54,187 bases of DNA from Thalassotalea sp. 42_200_T64 (GCA_002162925.1 MABC01000031.1:1-54187), one strand, 5' to 3'. Shown: positions 10,087 through 19,945, numbered from the stretch's first letter. Program-made: numbers and translations. The notes: generated from the sequence alone by a model not told the origin.

Positions 10087-10676
10087 TACGCATCTCCTTT
10101 GCCGATACCAATAATTAAGGTACCTGCCGTTGGGAATGAATGCTCTGGGACCACTAAATTAAGTGGTGCCGGAACACCGGCAAAAACGCGACCAGCCATA
10201 TCAAATTTAGAACCGTGACATGGACAAAAGAAACCGTAATCTACGCCTTCAACCTGCTCAGAAAAGTCGCCTTTTTGATACGTTGGAGCACAACCTAAGT
10301 GAGTACAAACACCTTCAGCAACCAAATACTCAGGATTAATAGAGCGATATTGATTAGTAGCGTAGGTTGGTTGTTGTTGTTCAGCAGATTGCGGATCACG
10401 TAACTGATCTTCATGACCGCCAAGGCTGTCAATAATTTCCTGGCTACGACGTACAATATACACTGGCTTGCCACGGTATTCCGCTCGAATTAACTGACCA
10501 GTAGCAATCTTGCTTACATTTACTTCAACTGGAGCGCCGGCAGCTTTCGCTTTGGCACTTGGATTCCAGGAAGCAATGAATGGCACAGCAGCACCTGCAA
10601 CGCCTACCGCACCAACTACCGAAGTAGCAGCGGTCAGGAAACGTCGACGGCCGTTGTTCACGGGCGCATTGCTCAT
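10086..10676 (-). CDS. petA: Rieske iron-sulfur subunit of the bc1 complex
   Basis: This subunit oxidises ubiquinol at the Qo site and reduces cytochrome c1. The 196 residues begin with a twin-arginine signal-anchor (RRRFLTAATS, 10-19) and a membrane helix. The 2Fe-2S ligands are CTHLGC (124-129) and CPCHGS (151-156), with the two cysteines and two histidines all present. It is the first gene of petABC; GGAG lies upstream of the ATG and no gene overlaps its promoter side. Confidence 0.97.
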   Translation of the reverse strand: MSNAPVNNGRRRFLTAATSVVGAVGVAGAAVPFIASWNPSAKAKAAGAPVEVNVSKIATGQLIRAEYRGKPVYIVRRSQEIIDSLGGHEDQLRDPQSAEQQQPTYATNQYRSINPEYLVAEGVCTHLGCAPTYQKGDFSEQVEGVDYGFFCPCHGSKFDMAGRVFAGVPAPLNLVVPEHSFPTAGTLIIGIGKGDA

Positions 10677-11153
10677 TTCATTTCTCCAATATTAAATAGA
10701 CACATTTTTAGAATTTGTTTTTATATAACAACATTTTACGTTGCAGTTCTGACTGCACCTTGTATTTTATTAGTAAACGTAAACCAAAGATGACAAAAGG
10801 CAGTAAAAAATTTTGTCTATGATAATGAATTGGGCGTTTTTTTACAAGATAAAACCTTACCTTAACTGCGCTTATTTTGGAGTAATTCGGGCATTTTATT
10901 GCGCTATCGCAAAGTTATGGTCAATATCGTGAATTATGAAGAATTGGGTGGGAAATTGAGATCTGGGGTAAGTATAATTTTGACATAATTTCATCGTTGA
11001 AGGAAAACCCTCCCTTTCCCCATCCATGGTGCGGGAGGATAAGCACAAGCAGTCCAATCCACAACTTAATATAAATACAAAATTGGCTTGAGCCTAATAG
11101 ACGCCGATCTACTGCCATCCATGGCAGGTCGGCATACCTTCATCCATGAAGGT
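10677..11153. other. Gap between petA and the rplM-rpsI operon, holding the petABC promoter region and three repeat hairpins
   Basis: About 480 bases without a credible gene. The part nearest petA is AT-rich and should hold the leftward petABC promoter; a TGCAGT/ACTGCA hairpin lies there (about 10741-10756). The far half carries three stem-loops that share the core CATCCATG: CCTCCC/GGGAGG around 11009-11038, CTGCCATCCATGGCAG at 11112-11127 (extended by GCCGATC/GGTCGGC) and ACCTTCATCCATGAAGGT at 11136-11153. These belong to the dispersed hairpin family seen again at 12448 and 54032. A 65-codon frame across them looks like chance. Confidence 0.6.
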
Positions 11154-11184
11154 AAAAAAAAACCGACGCAAGCGTCGGTTTTTG
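11154..11184. terminator. Terminator of rplM-rpsI
   Basis: AACCGACGC (11161-11169) pairs with GCGTCGGTT (11172-11180) around two bases. There is an A run on the left and a T run on the right, so it acts on leftward rpsI transcripts and possibly in both directions. Confidence 0.9.
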
Positions 11185-11215
11185 TACACGATAAGTTGAT
11201 ACCCGAAGGTAAATA

Positions 11216-11608
11216 TTAACGTTTTGAGAATTGTGGACGTTTACGCGCTTTGTGTAAACCAACTTTCTTACGTTCAACTTTACGAGCATCACGAGTTACG
11301 TAACCAGCTTTACGTAAACCTGAACGTAAAGTTTCGTCGAACTGCATTAATGCACGAGTGATACCGTGACGGATTGCACCGGCTTGACCAGAAATACCAC
11401 CACCAACTACAGTGATGTTAAGGTCAAATTTCTCAACCATTTCAACTAACTCAAGTGGTTGACGAACAACCATACGAGCTGTTGGACGACCGAAGTATAC
11501 TTCGATGTCACGATTGTTAATTGTGATTGCACCGTTACCAGCTTTCATAAACACACGAGCTACAGAGCTCTTGCGACGACCAGTACCGTAATATTGATTA
11601 TCAGCCAT
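11216..11608 (-). CDS. rpsI: 30S ribosomal protein S9 (uS9)
   Basis: S9 binds the head of the 30S subunit, and its C-terminal tail reaches the P-site tRNA. The 130 residues equal the E. coli length. The [15 protein letters not shown] start, the [14 protein letters not shown] segment and the basic tail ending [11 protein letters not shown], whose last lysine-arginine contacts tRNA, are all intact. It follows rplM after three bases and ends at a strong terminator. Confidence 0.98.
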   Translation of the reverse strand: MADNQYYGTGRRKSSVARVFMKAGNGAITINNRDIEVYFGRPTARMVVRQPLELVEMVEKFDLNITVVGGGISGQAGAIRHGITRALMQFDETLRSGLRKAGYVTRDARKVERKKVGLHKARKRPQFSKR

Positions 11609-11611
11609 TGT

Positions 11612-12040
11612 CTATAACTCCAAAACTTTAGGTTGTTGTGCAGTATGCTTGTGCTCAGCACCAGCGTACACTTTTAATTTACGGAACATGTCACGACCTA
11701 GAGGGCCTTTTGGTAACATGCCTTTAACTGCAAACTCGATAGGACGTTCTGGCGCTTTATCAATAAGCTTCTCGAAGCTAATTTGGTTAAGGCCACCAAC
11801 GAATCCAGTGTGCGAGTAGTAAATTTTACCTTTCGCTTTGTTACCAGTTACTTTGACTTTGTCGGCATTGATAACAACGACATAATCGCCAACATCAACA
11901 CTTGGAGTGTATTCTGGTTTGTGCTTGCCACGCAAAATGCTGGCAATTTGAGTAGAGATACGACCTAAAGTTTTACCTTCGGCGTCCACTACGAACCATT
12001 CGCGTTGTACGCTGTCTGGTTTAGCTGTAAAAGTTTTCAT
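11612..12040 (-). CDS. rplM: 50S ribosomal protein L13 (uL13)
   Basis: L13 is an early-assembly protein of the 50S subunit. The start at 12040 gives the 142 residues of the family ([20 protein letters not shown]). An in-frame ATG 12 bases earlier would only add four residues. [21 protein letters not shown] and [19 protein letters not shown] are signature stretches. In E. coli L13 represses its own operon by binding the rplM leader; the long structured leader here would allow the same. Confidence 0.98.
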   Translation of the reverse strand: MKTFTAKPDSVQREWFVVDAEGKTLGRISTQIASILRGKHKPEYTPSVDVGDYVVVINADKVKVTGNKAKGKIYYSHTGFVGGLNQISFEKLIDKAPERPIEFAVKGMLPKGPLGRDMFRKLKVYAGAEHKHTAQQPKVLEL

Positions 12041-12052
12041 TAAAAAACCCAT

Positions 12053-12186
12053 TTTAAATAAAGTTACATAAATTAGTAATTAGTCACCCAATTACCGGTT
12101 TAAATAGGCTGCGCCATTACCCCTTCGAGTATCGAGCCCGATGCTTTTTCAAGCGTAGTAACGTTGGGAGCCGCGATTATATAGAT
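12053..12186 (-). promoter_or_regulatory. rplM-rpsI promoter and structured leader (possible L13 autoregulation site)
   Basis: A consensus TATAAT lies at 12176-12181 (leftward), so the transcript would carry an untranslated leader of about 130 bases. The leader can close with GGCT/AGCC and CGTTAC/GTAATG pairs around an inner GCTTGAAAAAGC hairpin and TCGATACTCGA. Autogenous control of rplM by L13 is known in E. coli; that this fold is the binding site is inference. Confidence 0.5.
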
Positions 12187-12590
12187 AAATGCATAAAAGA
12201 TCACCTATATTTTTAATATATAGGAAGTTTTTTTCGTTTTTTTGGCAAAAACATAAAAAAAGAGAATATACAGATCGCAACTTCGTTGCTTTCTTGCTTC
12301 GAGAAACGAAGAGCGGGGATTTTAAGTTGTGCTCACTGTCAAATATGGGGGTTCCAAATCAAGTTTGGAATGACGGTGTCTGCTTTCTAAGATTATTGGA
12401 GTATTCACGGTATTTGTTTACTTACACCACGTCATCCCTGAGGACTAGTGCATGGATGCACGTAGGTAGAACAATGCAGGAGCAATTGTCGAGCACTAGC
12501 GACATCAGGGACCTCCTAAATTCAAAACGTGCCTAGAAACAATGGCTCTTCGTTTCTCGTGTCTAGTCTCTCGTCTCTTGTTTATCGCTT
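12187..12590. repeat. Composite intergenic repeat, copy A, with a nested second repeat
   Basis: No gene is credible here; a 115-codon frame is made of repeat sequence. A left module (12331-12376) runs GCTCACTGTCAA, ATGGGGGTTCC, a TTCCAAA/TTTGGAA hairpin and TGACGG. A right module (12520-12545) is ATTCAAAAC...TAGAAACAATGG followed by a TCGTTTCTCG-type run to about 12580. Both modules recur at 17117-17260. Between them sits a second element (12431-12511): CCCTGA/TCAGGG and CTAGTGC/GCACTAG outer stems enclose GTGCATGGATGCAC and CAATGCAGGAGCAATTG. The second element is absent from the other copy. Confidence 0.7.
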
Positions 12591-13706
12591 TTAAGGCAAA
12601 TGCTCACTGGCCAAATAATCATGCGATTGCATTTCTTGCAAGCGTGATAGACAACGCCTGAATTCAAAGTTCAAGCCGCCATCACTGTATAAATTATTCA
12701 TCGCAACTTCTGCCGAAATGATCAGTTTTACGCCACGTTCATAAAACTCATCGACCATAGCGATAAATCGGCGGGCACTGTCATCACTATCACGTCCCAT
12801 TTGTTTAACGTTAGCAAGTAACACGGTGTGATAAATACGGCTTAGCTCCATATAGTCACTCTGGCTACGAGCAGTTTCACAAAGCTGATAAAAATCAAAA
12901 TGTACTAAGCCATCAGATTCCGCAATGGTGGTTAGTAATCGATTATTGATTTCGATATCTTTGCCCAGTACACCCTCTTCAACGGACAACTGTTTAAAAT
13001 ACAATGCTAAATTGTCATCTGCTTGCTGATCAATAGGGAAATGATAAATTTCTGCTTGTTCCAAAGTTCTCAAACGGTAATCAATACCACTATCGACATT
13101 TACCACATCACAGTTTTCATTAATGAGTTTTATCGCCGGTAAAAAACGTGCTCGCTGTAAACCATTACGATATAGCTCATCTGGGATAATATTTGATGTC
13201 GCGACTAAGATCACATTATGGCTAAAGAGTTCTTCAAACAGGGTACCAAGTAACATTGCATCGGTGATATCTGATACGAAAAATTCATCAAAACAGATGA
13301 TGCGGGTTTCTGCGGCGAATTTTTTAGCAATAATTTTTAGTGGGTCGGATTGCCCGGTTAAGCCTTTCAATTCTTCATGCACTCGGTGCATAAAGCGGTG
13401 AAAATGCACTCGCATTTTGTTTTCAAAAGGCAAGCAATCATAAAAGGTATCAACCAAGTAAGTTTTGCCACGACCAACGCCGCCCCAAAAGTAAATGCCG
13501 CGCACTGGATTAGGCTTATTTTTAGCGTAAGTTTTCACCCAGCCTTTTAGAACTTTTTTAAAGCCTGTTACGGCAATAGGCTTGGTTTGCAAATCATCAT
13601 ATAAACGTTGCAATTGGTTTACCGCATTTTCCTGAGCCGCATCAAAAGCAAAGCCTTCTTGAATTAAATCCTGCTGGTATTTTTGTAATGGTGTTAACTT
13701 GATCAT
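12591..13706 (-). CDS. zapE: Cell division protein ZapE (AFG1-like ATPase)
   Basis: ZapE is an ATPase that joins late at the Z ring and affects its stability under low oxygen or stress; it belongs to the AFG1 family. The 371 residues contain Walker A GGVGRGKT (75-82), the conserved HFHRFMHRVHEEL that follows, and Walker B IICFDEFFVSDI. VATSNIIPDELYRNGLQR serves as the sensor region. It is transcribed toward rplM, away from zapG, the arrangement also found in E. coli (yhcM/yhcB). Confidence 0.95.
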   Translation of the reverse strand: MIKLTPLQKYQQDLIQEGFAFDAAQENAVNQLQRLYDDLQTKPIAVTGFKKVLKGWVKTYAKNKPNPVRGIYFWGGVGRGKTYLVDTFYDCLPFENKMRVHFHRFMHRVHEELKGLTGQSDPLKIIAKKFAAETRIICFDEFFVSDITDAMLLGTLFEELFSHNVILVATSNIIPDELYRNGLQRARFLPAIKLINENCDVVNVDSGIDYRLRTLEQAEIYHFPIDQQADDNLALYFKQLSVEEGVLGKDIEINNRLLTTIAESDGLVHFDFYQLCETARSQSDYMELSRIYHTVLLANVKQMGRDSDDSARRFIAMVDEFYERGVKLIISAEVAMNNLYSDGGLNFEFRRCLSRLQEMQSHDYLASEHLP

Positions 13707-13888
13707 CGCTTTTACTAATTAATTGTCTTATATCATTGAAAAATTACAATTATTGAACACGTTTGTGGTGTGTAATTGTAAAATTAGCGCTATTATAAAA
13801 GAATAAAACTATGTTTGGCATCTTTATCTTATTTCGATCGACATAGTAATAAATTTCCCTCATTCATTATATTCATAAGGTAACTACT

Positions 13889-14341
13889 ATGGAATTTCTT
13901 TATCTTTTCATCGGTGCTGTCATTGGCACCATGGCCGGATTTTTTTTCAGCAATAAAATGTCGGCTTCAGAACAAGATTATAAGCGCCTTGAACAAGAGG
14001 CCTCTGAGAATAAAACGAGTCTCGAGAATTATCAGCAAGAAGTCGCAACTCATCTCGCCAGTTCAGCGCAATTACTTAGCCAAATGAATGAAACCTGTGC
14101 AACGGCAATGGCACAAATGGAAAAGAGCACACTACTGTTACATAAGGCGACCAATGAAACGAAAGCAATGCCTTTTTTCTCCGAAGAGGTAGAAGCTCAA
14201 ATGCGTACCAGCCCAAGCAAGTTGAAAGCAGATCAGCCTCGCAAGAAGGAGAATATCACTGAAGCGCCTAGAGATTACTCTGCAGATCCAAGCGGATTAT
14301 TTAATGACGAGAAACAAGTTGTTACAAATAGCCCAAGCTAA
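13889..14341 (+). CDS. zapG: Division/envelope protein ZapG (YhcB, DUF1043)
   Basis: A 150-residue inner-membrane protein of the YhcB family, which takes part in coordinating envelope growth and division. One N-terminal membrane helix (FLYLFIGAVIGTMAGFFF, residues 3-20) is followed by a long cytoplasmic coiled coil (about 25-110) and a polar, probably disordered tail. AAGG lies upstream of the ATG. It stands between zapE and degQ, its usual location. Confidence 0.9.
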   Translation: MEFLYLFIGAVIGTMAGFFFSNKMSASEQDYKRLEQEASENKTSLENYQQEVATHLASSAQLLSQMNETCATAMAQMEKSTLLLHKATNETKAMPFFSEEVEAQMRTSPSKLKADQPRKKENITEAPRDYSADPSGLFNDEKQVVTNSPS

Positions 14342-14501
14342 TTTAGTATTAAATTAGGAACTTTCTACTTACTCTTGACTCTTTAATAGCTAGTGCGATA
14401 TAAAAATGATTCACCGTTATCTTGCGCTGAATCATTGTTTTAACATGCTATTTACCCATTACCTATCATTTAATAGTTGTAATATTTGGAGTCTCGACAG
14501 A

Positions 14502-15869
14502 ATGATTAAAAAATCAAAATTTACCGCCACAAAAATATCCGCTACCGCTTTAATTATCGGCTCATTAAGCCTTTTCCCGCTATATTCTAATGCCGCTATT
14601 CCCATGCAAGTTGATGGTAAAGAATTACCTTCACTAGCGCCCATGCTTGAGTCTGCTACTCCTGCTGTAGTAAGTATTTCTGTTGCCGGCACCCATGAAG
14701 TAAAACAGCAAGTGCCAGACGCCTTTAAATTTTTCTTCGGTCAACGTCGTGGCCAGCAAGCGCAGGAAAGACCATTTCGCGGTTTGGGCTCAGGCGTAAT
14801 TATTGATGCTGATAAAGGTTTTATCGTCACCAACAATCATGTTATCGATGAAGCTGATGAAATCCTAATCAACCTCAAAGATGGAAGACAATTCGAAGCA
14901 AAAAAAATCGGTACGGATGCTCAAAGTGACATTGCCTTGTTACAAATTAAAGCTGAGGATTTAACGGCAATCAAAATCGCAGATTCCGATTTATTGCGCG
15001 TTGGTGATTTTGCCGTTGCTATTGGCAGTCCATTCGGCTTAGGACAAACGGTGACTTCCGGAATAGTCAGTGCCCTTGGTCGTAGTGGTTTAAACATAGA
15101 GCAACTGGAAGATTTTATTCAAACCGATGCCGCAATTAACAGTGGTAACTCTGGTGGAGCTTTGGTGAATTTAAGAGGCGAGCTTATTGGCATCAATACA
15201 GCCATTTTAGGCCCAAGTGGTGGAAATGTCGGTATTGGCTTTGCCATCCCGTCGTCAATGATGCGAAATTTAGTGAATCAAATCATCGAATATGGTGAAG
15301 TTCGTCGTGGCGTGTTGGGCATTACCGGCAATTCAATTAATGCCGAACTGGCCAAAGCGATGGATTTAGACATTAACCAGGGTGGTTTCGTCAGTCAGGT
15401 GGCCCCAGACTCTGCCGCCGAAGAAGCCGGAATAAAAGCTGGTGATATTATTATTGAGGTAAACGATCGTAAGGTAAGATCGTTTAATGAATTACGCGGC
15501 AAAATAGGTTCTATTGGTGCCGGTAAAAAGGTTGAACTTACTTTACTTCGAGATGGCGATGAAAAAACCGTAGAAGTCACTTTAAAAGCCGCGCCTGATG
15601 CCAACATAGCAGCCGTTAACTTACACCCAATGTTAAAAGGAGCCAAATTAAGCTCCAATGAGCAAGGGTCTGGGGTAGTGGTAAACGATGTTGACGCCAA
15701 TTCCCCCGCTGCCGCGGTAGGCTTGCAAAAAGGCGATGTCATTGCTGGTGTTAACCGTTCTAGAATTAAGAATTTAGCCGCCTTGCGTGGTGCCCTTGAA
15801 CAAATTCAGGGTGTGGTCGCGTTAAATATAGTGCGTGGCAATACCGAGCTATATCTGATGATGCGCTAG
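14502..15869 (+). CDS. degQ: Periplasmic serine endoprotease DegQ (HtrA family)
   Basis: DegQ degrades or refolds damaged proteins in the periplasm. I use the ATG at 14502, preceded by GGAG, instead of an ATG at 14406; it gives 455 residues and a clean signal peptide ending near SNAAIP. The triad is H113 (TNNHVID), D143 (QSDIALL) and S217 (GNSGGAL). Two PDZ domains follow (about 255-345 and 365-455). Pairing with degS downstream is typical; DegQ is preferred over DegP because of this neighbourhood and the short regulatory loop. Confidence 0.94.
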   Translation: MIKKSKFTATKISATALIIGSLSLFPLYSNAAIPMQVDGKELPSLAPMLESATPAVVSISVAGTHEVKQQVPDAFKFFFGQRRGQQAQERPFRGLGSGVIIDADKGFIVTNNHVIDEADEILINLKDGRQFEAKKIGTDAQSDIALLQIKAEDLTAIKIADSDLLRVGDFAVAIGSPFGLGQTVTSGIVSALGRSGLNIEQLEDFIQTDAAINSGNSGGALVNLRGELIGINTAILGPSGGNVGIGFAIPSSMMRNLVNQIIEYGEVRRGVLGITGNSINAELAKAMDLDINQGGFVSQVAPDSAAEEAGIKAGDIIIEVNDRKVRSFNELRGKIGSIGAGKKVELTLLRDGDEKTVEVTLKAAPDANIAAVNLHPMLKGAKLSSNEQGSGVVVNDVDANSPAAAVGLQKGDVIAGVNRSRIKNLAALRGALEQIQGVVALNIVRGNTELYLMMR

Positions 15870-15898
15870 ACAGTACTGATTTAATTTGTTGTAACTGA

Positions 15899-15922
15899 GG
15901 GGAATGTTCATTCCCCTTTTTT
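15899..15922 (+). terminator. Terminator after degQ
   Basis: GGGGAAT (15899-15905) pairs with ATTCCCC (15910-15916) around GTTC and is followed by six T. degS therefore probably has its own promoter. Confidence 0.9.
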
Positions 15923-16038
15923 ATTTTCAGCATAACTGTGTTTTGAATTGGCCTGTTAAGCCTTTGTTAACCGTTCAAAAAGTGCTACTCTTTATAACAG
16001 TTACCCGTTGCAATCTTTAACTCAAACAGTCATTCATT

Positions 16039-17097
16039 TTGAAATTAATTCCTGCTCTTACTTACATTCTTCGCGCTACCAGTTACGGCTTGTTAACTGC
16101 GGTGGTGCTACTCATTTTAGTGCCTGACTTACGCGAAGGTAATAATTTATCTTTCAATATATTTAAACCCAAAGAAGATAAGGTTAAACCCTTTTCGTTT
16201 TCAACTGCCGTGGCACGTGCGGCTCCCGCGGTGGTTAATATATATTCGGAAACGATAGAAACCCACAGACGCTACCAAAACAGGGCGATTCAACGGGTAA
16301 AATTAGGCTCAGGGGTGATCATGGATACGCGTGGTTACATTCTGACCAATTACCATGTAGTGAAGAACGCCGATTTAATCACGGTCGTGCTGCAAAACAG
16401 CACCGAATTAAGTGCTGAATTGATAGGTTCCGATGAACTAACCGATTTGGCGGTACTGAAAGTTCATGCCAACAATTTACCTGTGATCCCCGTAGATGGG
16501 AACCTGTTACCTTTAGTGGGAGATGTGGTACTTGCCATCGGCAATCCACTCAATCTTGGTCAAACCATAACCCAGGGGATTATTAGTGCAACCGGTCGTA
16601 GTGGCCTGGGCAATACCAGTTACCGGCAATTTTTACAAATGGATGCCGCCATTAATGATGGTAATTCAGGTGGTGCTTTAGTAAACAGTAATGGCGATCT
16701 CGTTGGTATTACTACCGCAAAATTTAACCGTATTGATCCACAAATGAATATTCAGGGGATATTCTTTGCGGTGCCTTATGAACTTGCCGCGAAGGTAATG
16801 ATTGAATTGATCAGTGATGGTCGTGTGGTTCGAGGTTGGCTTGGGGTAAGTTCGCAACAATATAACCCGCAACTTAAGGGGTTTGTTATTGGTGATATAA
16901 CCAAGGGTAGTCCCGCCGATGTAGCAGGTTTATTGAAAAATGATGTGGTTTATAAAATTAACGATAAAGAAATTGCGAGCATTAACAACGCCCTAGATAT
17001 CGTTGCAGAGACGGATCCAGGAGTCATATTGAATTTTTCAATCTATCGTCAGAACCAGCCAATGACAATACCGGTTAAAATCGTGGAATATAAATAA
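16039..17097 (+). CDS. degS: Site-1 protease DegS of the sigma-E stress pathway
   Basis: DegS senses C-termini of misfolded outer-membrane proteins through its PDZ domain and cuts the anti-sigma factor RseA, starting the sigma-E response. The 352 residues start with a membrane anchor (GLLTAVVLLILVPDL, 17-31). The triad is H106 (LTNYHVV), D136 (DELTDLAVL) and S210 (DGNSGGAL), with one PDZ domain (about 255-350). The start codon appears to be TTG at 16039; no ATG lies nearby in frame. Confidence 0.94.
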   Translation: MKLIPALTYILRATSYGLLTAVVLLILVPDLREGNNLSFNIFKPKEDKVKPFSFSTAVARAAPAVVNIYSETIETHRRYQNRAIQRVKLGSGVIMDTRGYILTNYHVVKNADLITVVLQNSTELSAELIGSDELTDLAVLKVHANNLPVIPVDGNLLPLVGDVVLAIGNPLNLGQTITQGIISATGRSGLGNTSYRQFLQMDAAINDGNSGGALVNSNGDLVGITTAKFNRIDPQMNIQGIFFAVPYELAAKVMIELISDGRVVRGWLGVSSQQYNPQLKGFVIGDITKGSPADVAGLLKNDVVYKINDKEIASINNALDIVAETDPGVILNFSIYRQNQPMTIPVKIVEYK

Positions 17098-17106
17098 AAG
17101 CAGCGA

Positions 17107-17262
17107 GCAGCCAAAAGCTCACTGTCAAGCATGGGGGTTCCGTTTTTCAACGGAATGACGGCATACTTTATAAATATAGCGTCATAATAACGCCGTCATA
17201 TTCAAAACTTGCATAGAAACAATGGTTTCTCGTTTTTCGTTTTTCGTTTTTCGTTTTTCGAA
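17107..17262. repeat. Composite intergenic repeat, copy B, ending in a 7-base tandem repeat
   Basis: The left module (17117-17161) matches the one at 12331 except that its hairpin is TTCCGTT/AACGGAA in place of TTCCAAA/TTTGGAA: both arms changed together. The right module (17200-17225) matches 12520-12545 at 24 of 26 bases. It is followed by 4.3 copies of CGTTTTT (17231-17260). The middle differs wholly from copy A. Confidence 0.75.
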
Positions 17263-17280
17263 GCTAAGCAGAACATAACA

Positions 17281-17306
17281 AAGGTTGCTTATCGCAACCT
17301 TTTTTA
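17281..17306 (+). terminator. Terminator between degS and murA
   Basis: AAGGTTGC (17281-17288) pairs with GCAACCTT (17294-17301), and the T run goes on to 17306. The T run favours stopping rightward transcripts; the leftward side has only TTTGTT, so use by murA is less certain. Confidence 0.75.
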
Positions 17307-17329
17307 TAGTCTGAATAATTAAACCAATT

Positions 17330-18604
<1,275 letters not shown>

Positions 18605-18616
18605 CTATCTATTATT

Positions 18617-18874
18617 TTAAGATGGCATATTAAACATTTTTTCACGCTGCCACTGGGCATTGGTGAAGGTTTTGATGGTTACCGCATGGATCTGCCCCTG
18701 ATTAATGGCATCGACCAGAGGTGCATATACGGTTTGTTGTTTCTTTACTCGACTCATTTCGTCAAACATATCGGCAACGGCGATTACTTTGCATTGTGAA
18801 CCATCAAAAGTAACGTGTAATTCATCTAAAGTTAGCTGTTGGTTAAGAAGGTTCTCAATATCAGTTACTTCCAC
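18617..18874 (-). CDS. ibaG: BolA-family protein IbaG
   Basis: IbaG (YrbA) is a small BolA-like protein that binds iron-sulfur clusters with monothiol glutaredoxin and affects acid tolerance and envelope properties. The 85 residues match the family: a helix, then DELHVTFDGSQCKVIAV with the cysteine of the cluster site, and HAVTIKTFTNAQW near the C-terminus with the conserved histidine. The position between mlaB and murA is the standard one. Confidence 0.93.
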   Translation of the reverse strand: MEVTDIENLLNQQLTLDELHVTFDGSQCKVIAVADMFDEMSRVKKQQTVYAPLVDAINQGQIHAVTIKTFTNAQWQREKMFNMPS

Positions 18875-18916
18875 AATTTTGCTCCATTGTTAATTAATTG
18901 GTTTGGCCATAGTAGA

Positions 18917-19222
18917 TCAGCCGGAGATAGGTAGTAGTTTATCAACACCACTTAGTTTTGCGAGTTTAACCAATTCTATAGGTGGTTGTGAATAGCTTAT
19001 TTGAATTTGTTTTTTCTCGGCAAACTCAAACAACGCCAGTAGCCAGGCAAGACCTGCGGTATCAATTTTGACAATGCCTGATAAATCAATCTCTTGATTT
19101 GTTGCTTTGGTCAATTTAGAGAAATTTTTCTCTTGTTTACCGGCAATACTCTGCCGCGTTAATTGTCCGGAAATCGTTGGCTTTTCTTCCGCAAAAGTTT
19201 GAATAGTAAAGTGAGTTGGCAA
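18917..19222 (-). CDS. mlaB: STAS-domain subunit MlaB of the phospholipid ABC transporter
   Basis: MlaB is the cytoplasmic STAS protein that binds and stabilises the MlaF ATPase. The 101 residues give one STAS fold with the signature IDLSGIVKIDTAGLAWLLAL; the threonine of DTAGL is the position shown to matter in E. coli MlaB. It starts two bases after mlaC. Confidence 0.93.
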   Translation of the reverse strand: MPTHFTIQTFAEEKPTISGQLTRQSIAGKQEKNFSKLTKATNQEIDLSGIVKIDTAGLAWLLALFEFAEKKQIQISYSQPPIELVKLAKLSGVDKLLPISG

Positions 19223-19224
19223 AA

Positions 19225-19914
19225 TTATTCACCTGTCTCTTGTGCTTTAAGTTTTGCGTCTACATCTCTATCTTGCTTAAACACAATTTTTCGGCCACTT
19301 TTTTCTTTTAGCATTTTAGTCACTTCGGCCACGCCATTCTGTGCCAAAATACTGCGTAATTCTTTTTGTTTGGCATCGAGTAAGCTAATGCCTTCAGCAA
19401 CCAAGTCAAACGCTTGCCATTCATTGGTTTTACTGTTTTTACGTACTTTAAATTTAATATTAATCGGGGGGCGATTGTCATCGATGATATCAATACCCAC
19501 CATAATAATTTTTTTCTTGCCAATTTTTTTCGCTGGCTCAAATTCAACTCGTTGTTGCTCATATAAGGTAAAAACTTGCGCGTACGAAGTGATTAAATAT
19601 TCTTTAAAGGCGATAATAAACGCTTTAATATCGTCTTTAGAAGCCGCTTTTCGATAGTTACCAAGTACCTTTAAAGCCGCATATTGATAAAATATATGCG
19701 GCATCAATTCTTCACGAACAATATCTTTAAGTAGCTCTGGGTTGGCTTTAATTTGCTGATGTTCACGGGCAAATCTATCAAAAGTAACTTTTGATACTTC
19801 TTCAATCATCACGTAAGGGTTGGTTTTATCCACTTCAACAGCGAAAGCGGCGTTGAAAGTGCTAAACCATGCCAATAAAAATAACGAAAACGTCACAAAT
19901 AATTTCTTCATCAT
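19225..19914 (-). CDS. mlaC: Periplasmic phospholipid-binding protein MlaC
   Basis: MlaC shuttles phospholipid between the outer-membrane MlaA complex and MlaFEDB in the inner membrane. A frame opens at 19983, but two adjacent ATGs at 19914 and 19911 have AAGG upstream and produce a proper signal peptide (KKLFVTFSLFLLAWF, cleavage near AAFA). The earlier start would overlap mlaD. The mature part has the Tol-Tol-Ttg2 (MlaC) features YALKVLGNYRKA and FKVRKNSKTNEWQAFDLVAEGISLL. Confidence 0.94.
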   Translation of the reverse strand: MMKKLFVTFSLFLLAWFSTFNAAFAVEVDKTNPYVMIEEVSKVTFDRFAREHQQIKANPELLKDIVREELMPHIFYQYAALKVLGNYRKAASKDDIKAFIIAFKEYLITSYAQVFTLYEQQRVEFEPAKKIGKKKIIMVGIDIIDDNRPPINIKFKVRKNSKTNEWQAFDLVAEGISLLDAKQKELRSILAQNGVAEVTKMLKEKSGRKIVFKQDRDVDAKLKAQETGE

Positions 19915-19945
19915 GTAAACCTTGCTGATATTCCCTTTGCTGAAC

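Noticed and set aside
10921-11118. 65-codon leftward frame downstream of rpsI
   Set aside because: It crosses the CATCCATG hairpins and has no recognisable domain or ribosome binding site.
12189-12536. 115-codon rightward frame upstream of rplM
   Set aside because: It is built from the composite repeat and low-complexity sequence, matches no family I know, and starts inside the rplM promoter.
17231-17260. Tandem CGTTTTT units as a CRISPR-like array
   Set aside because: The units are contiguous 7-mers with no spacers and no cas genes nearby; it is a simple tandem repeat.
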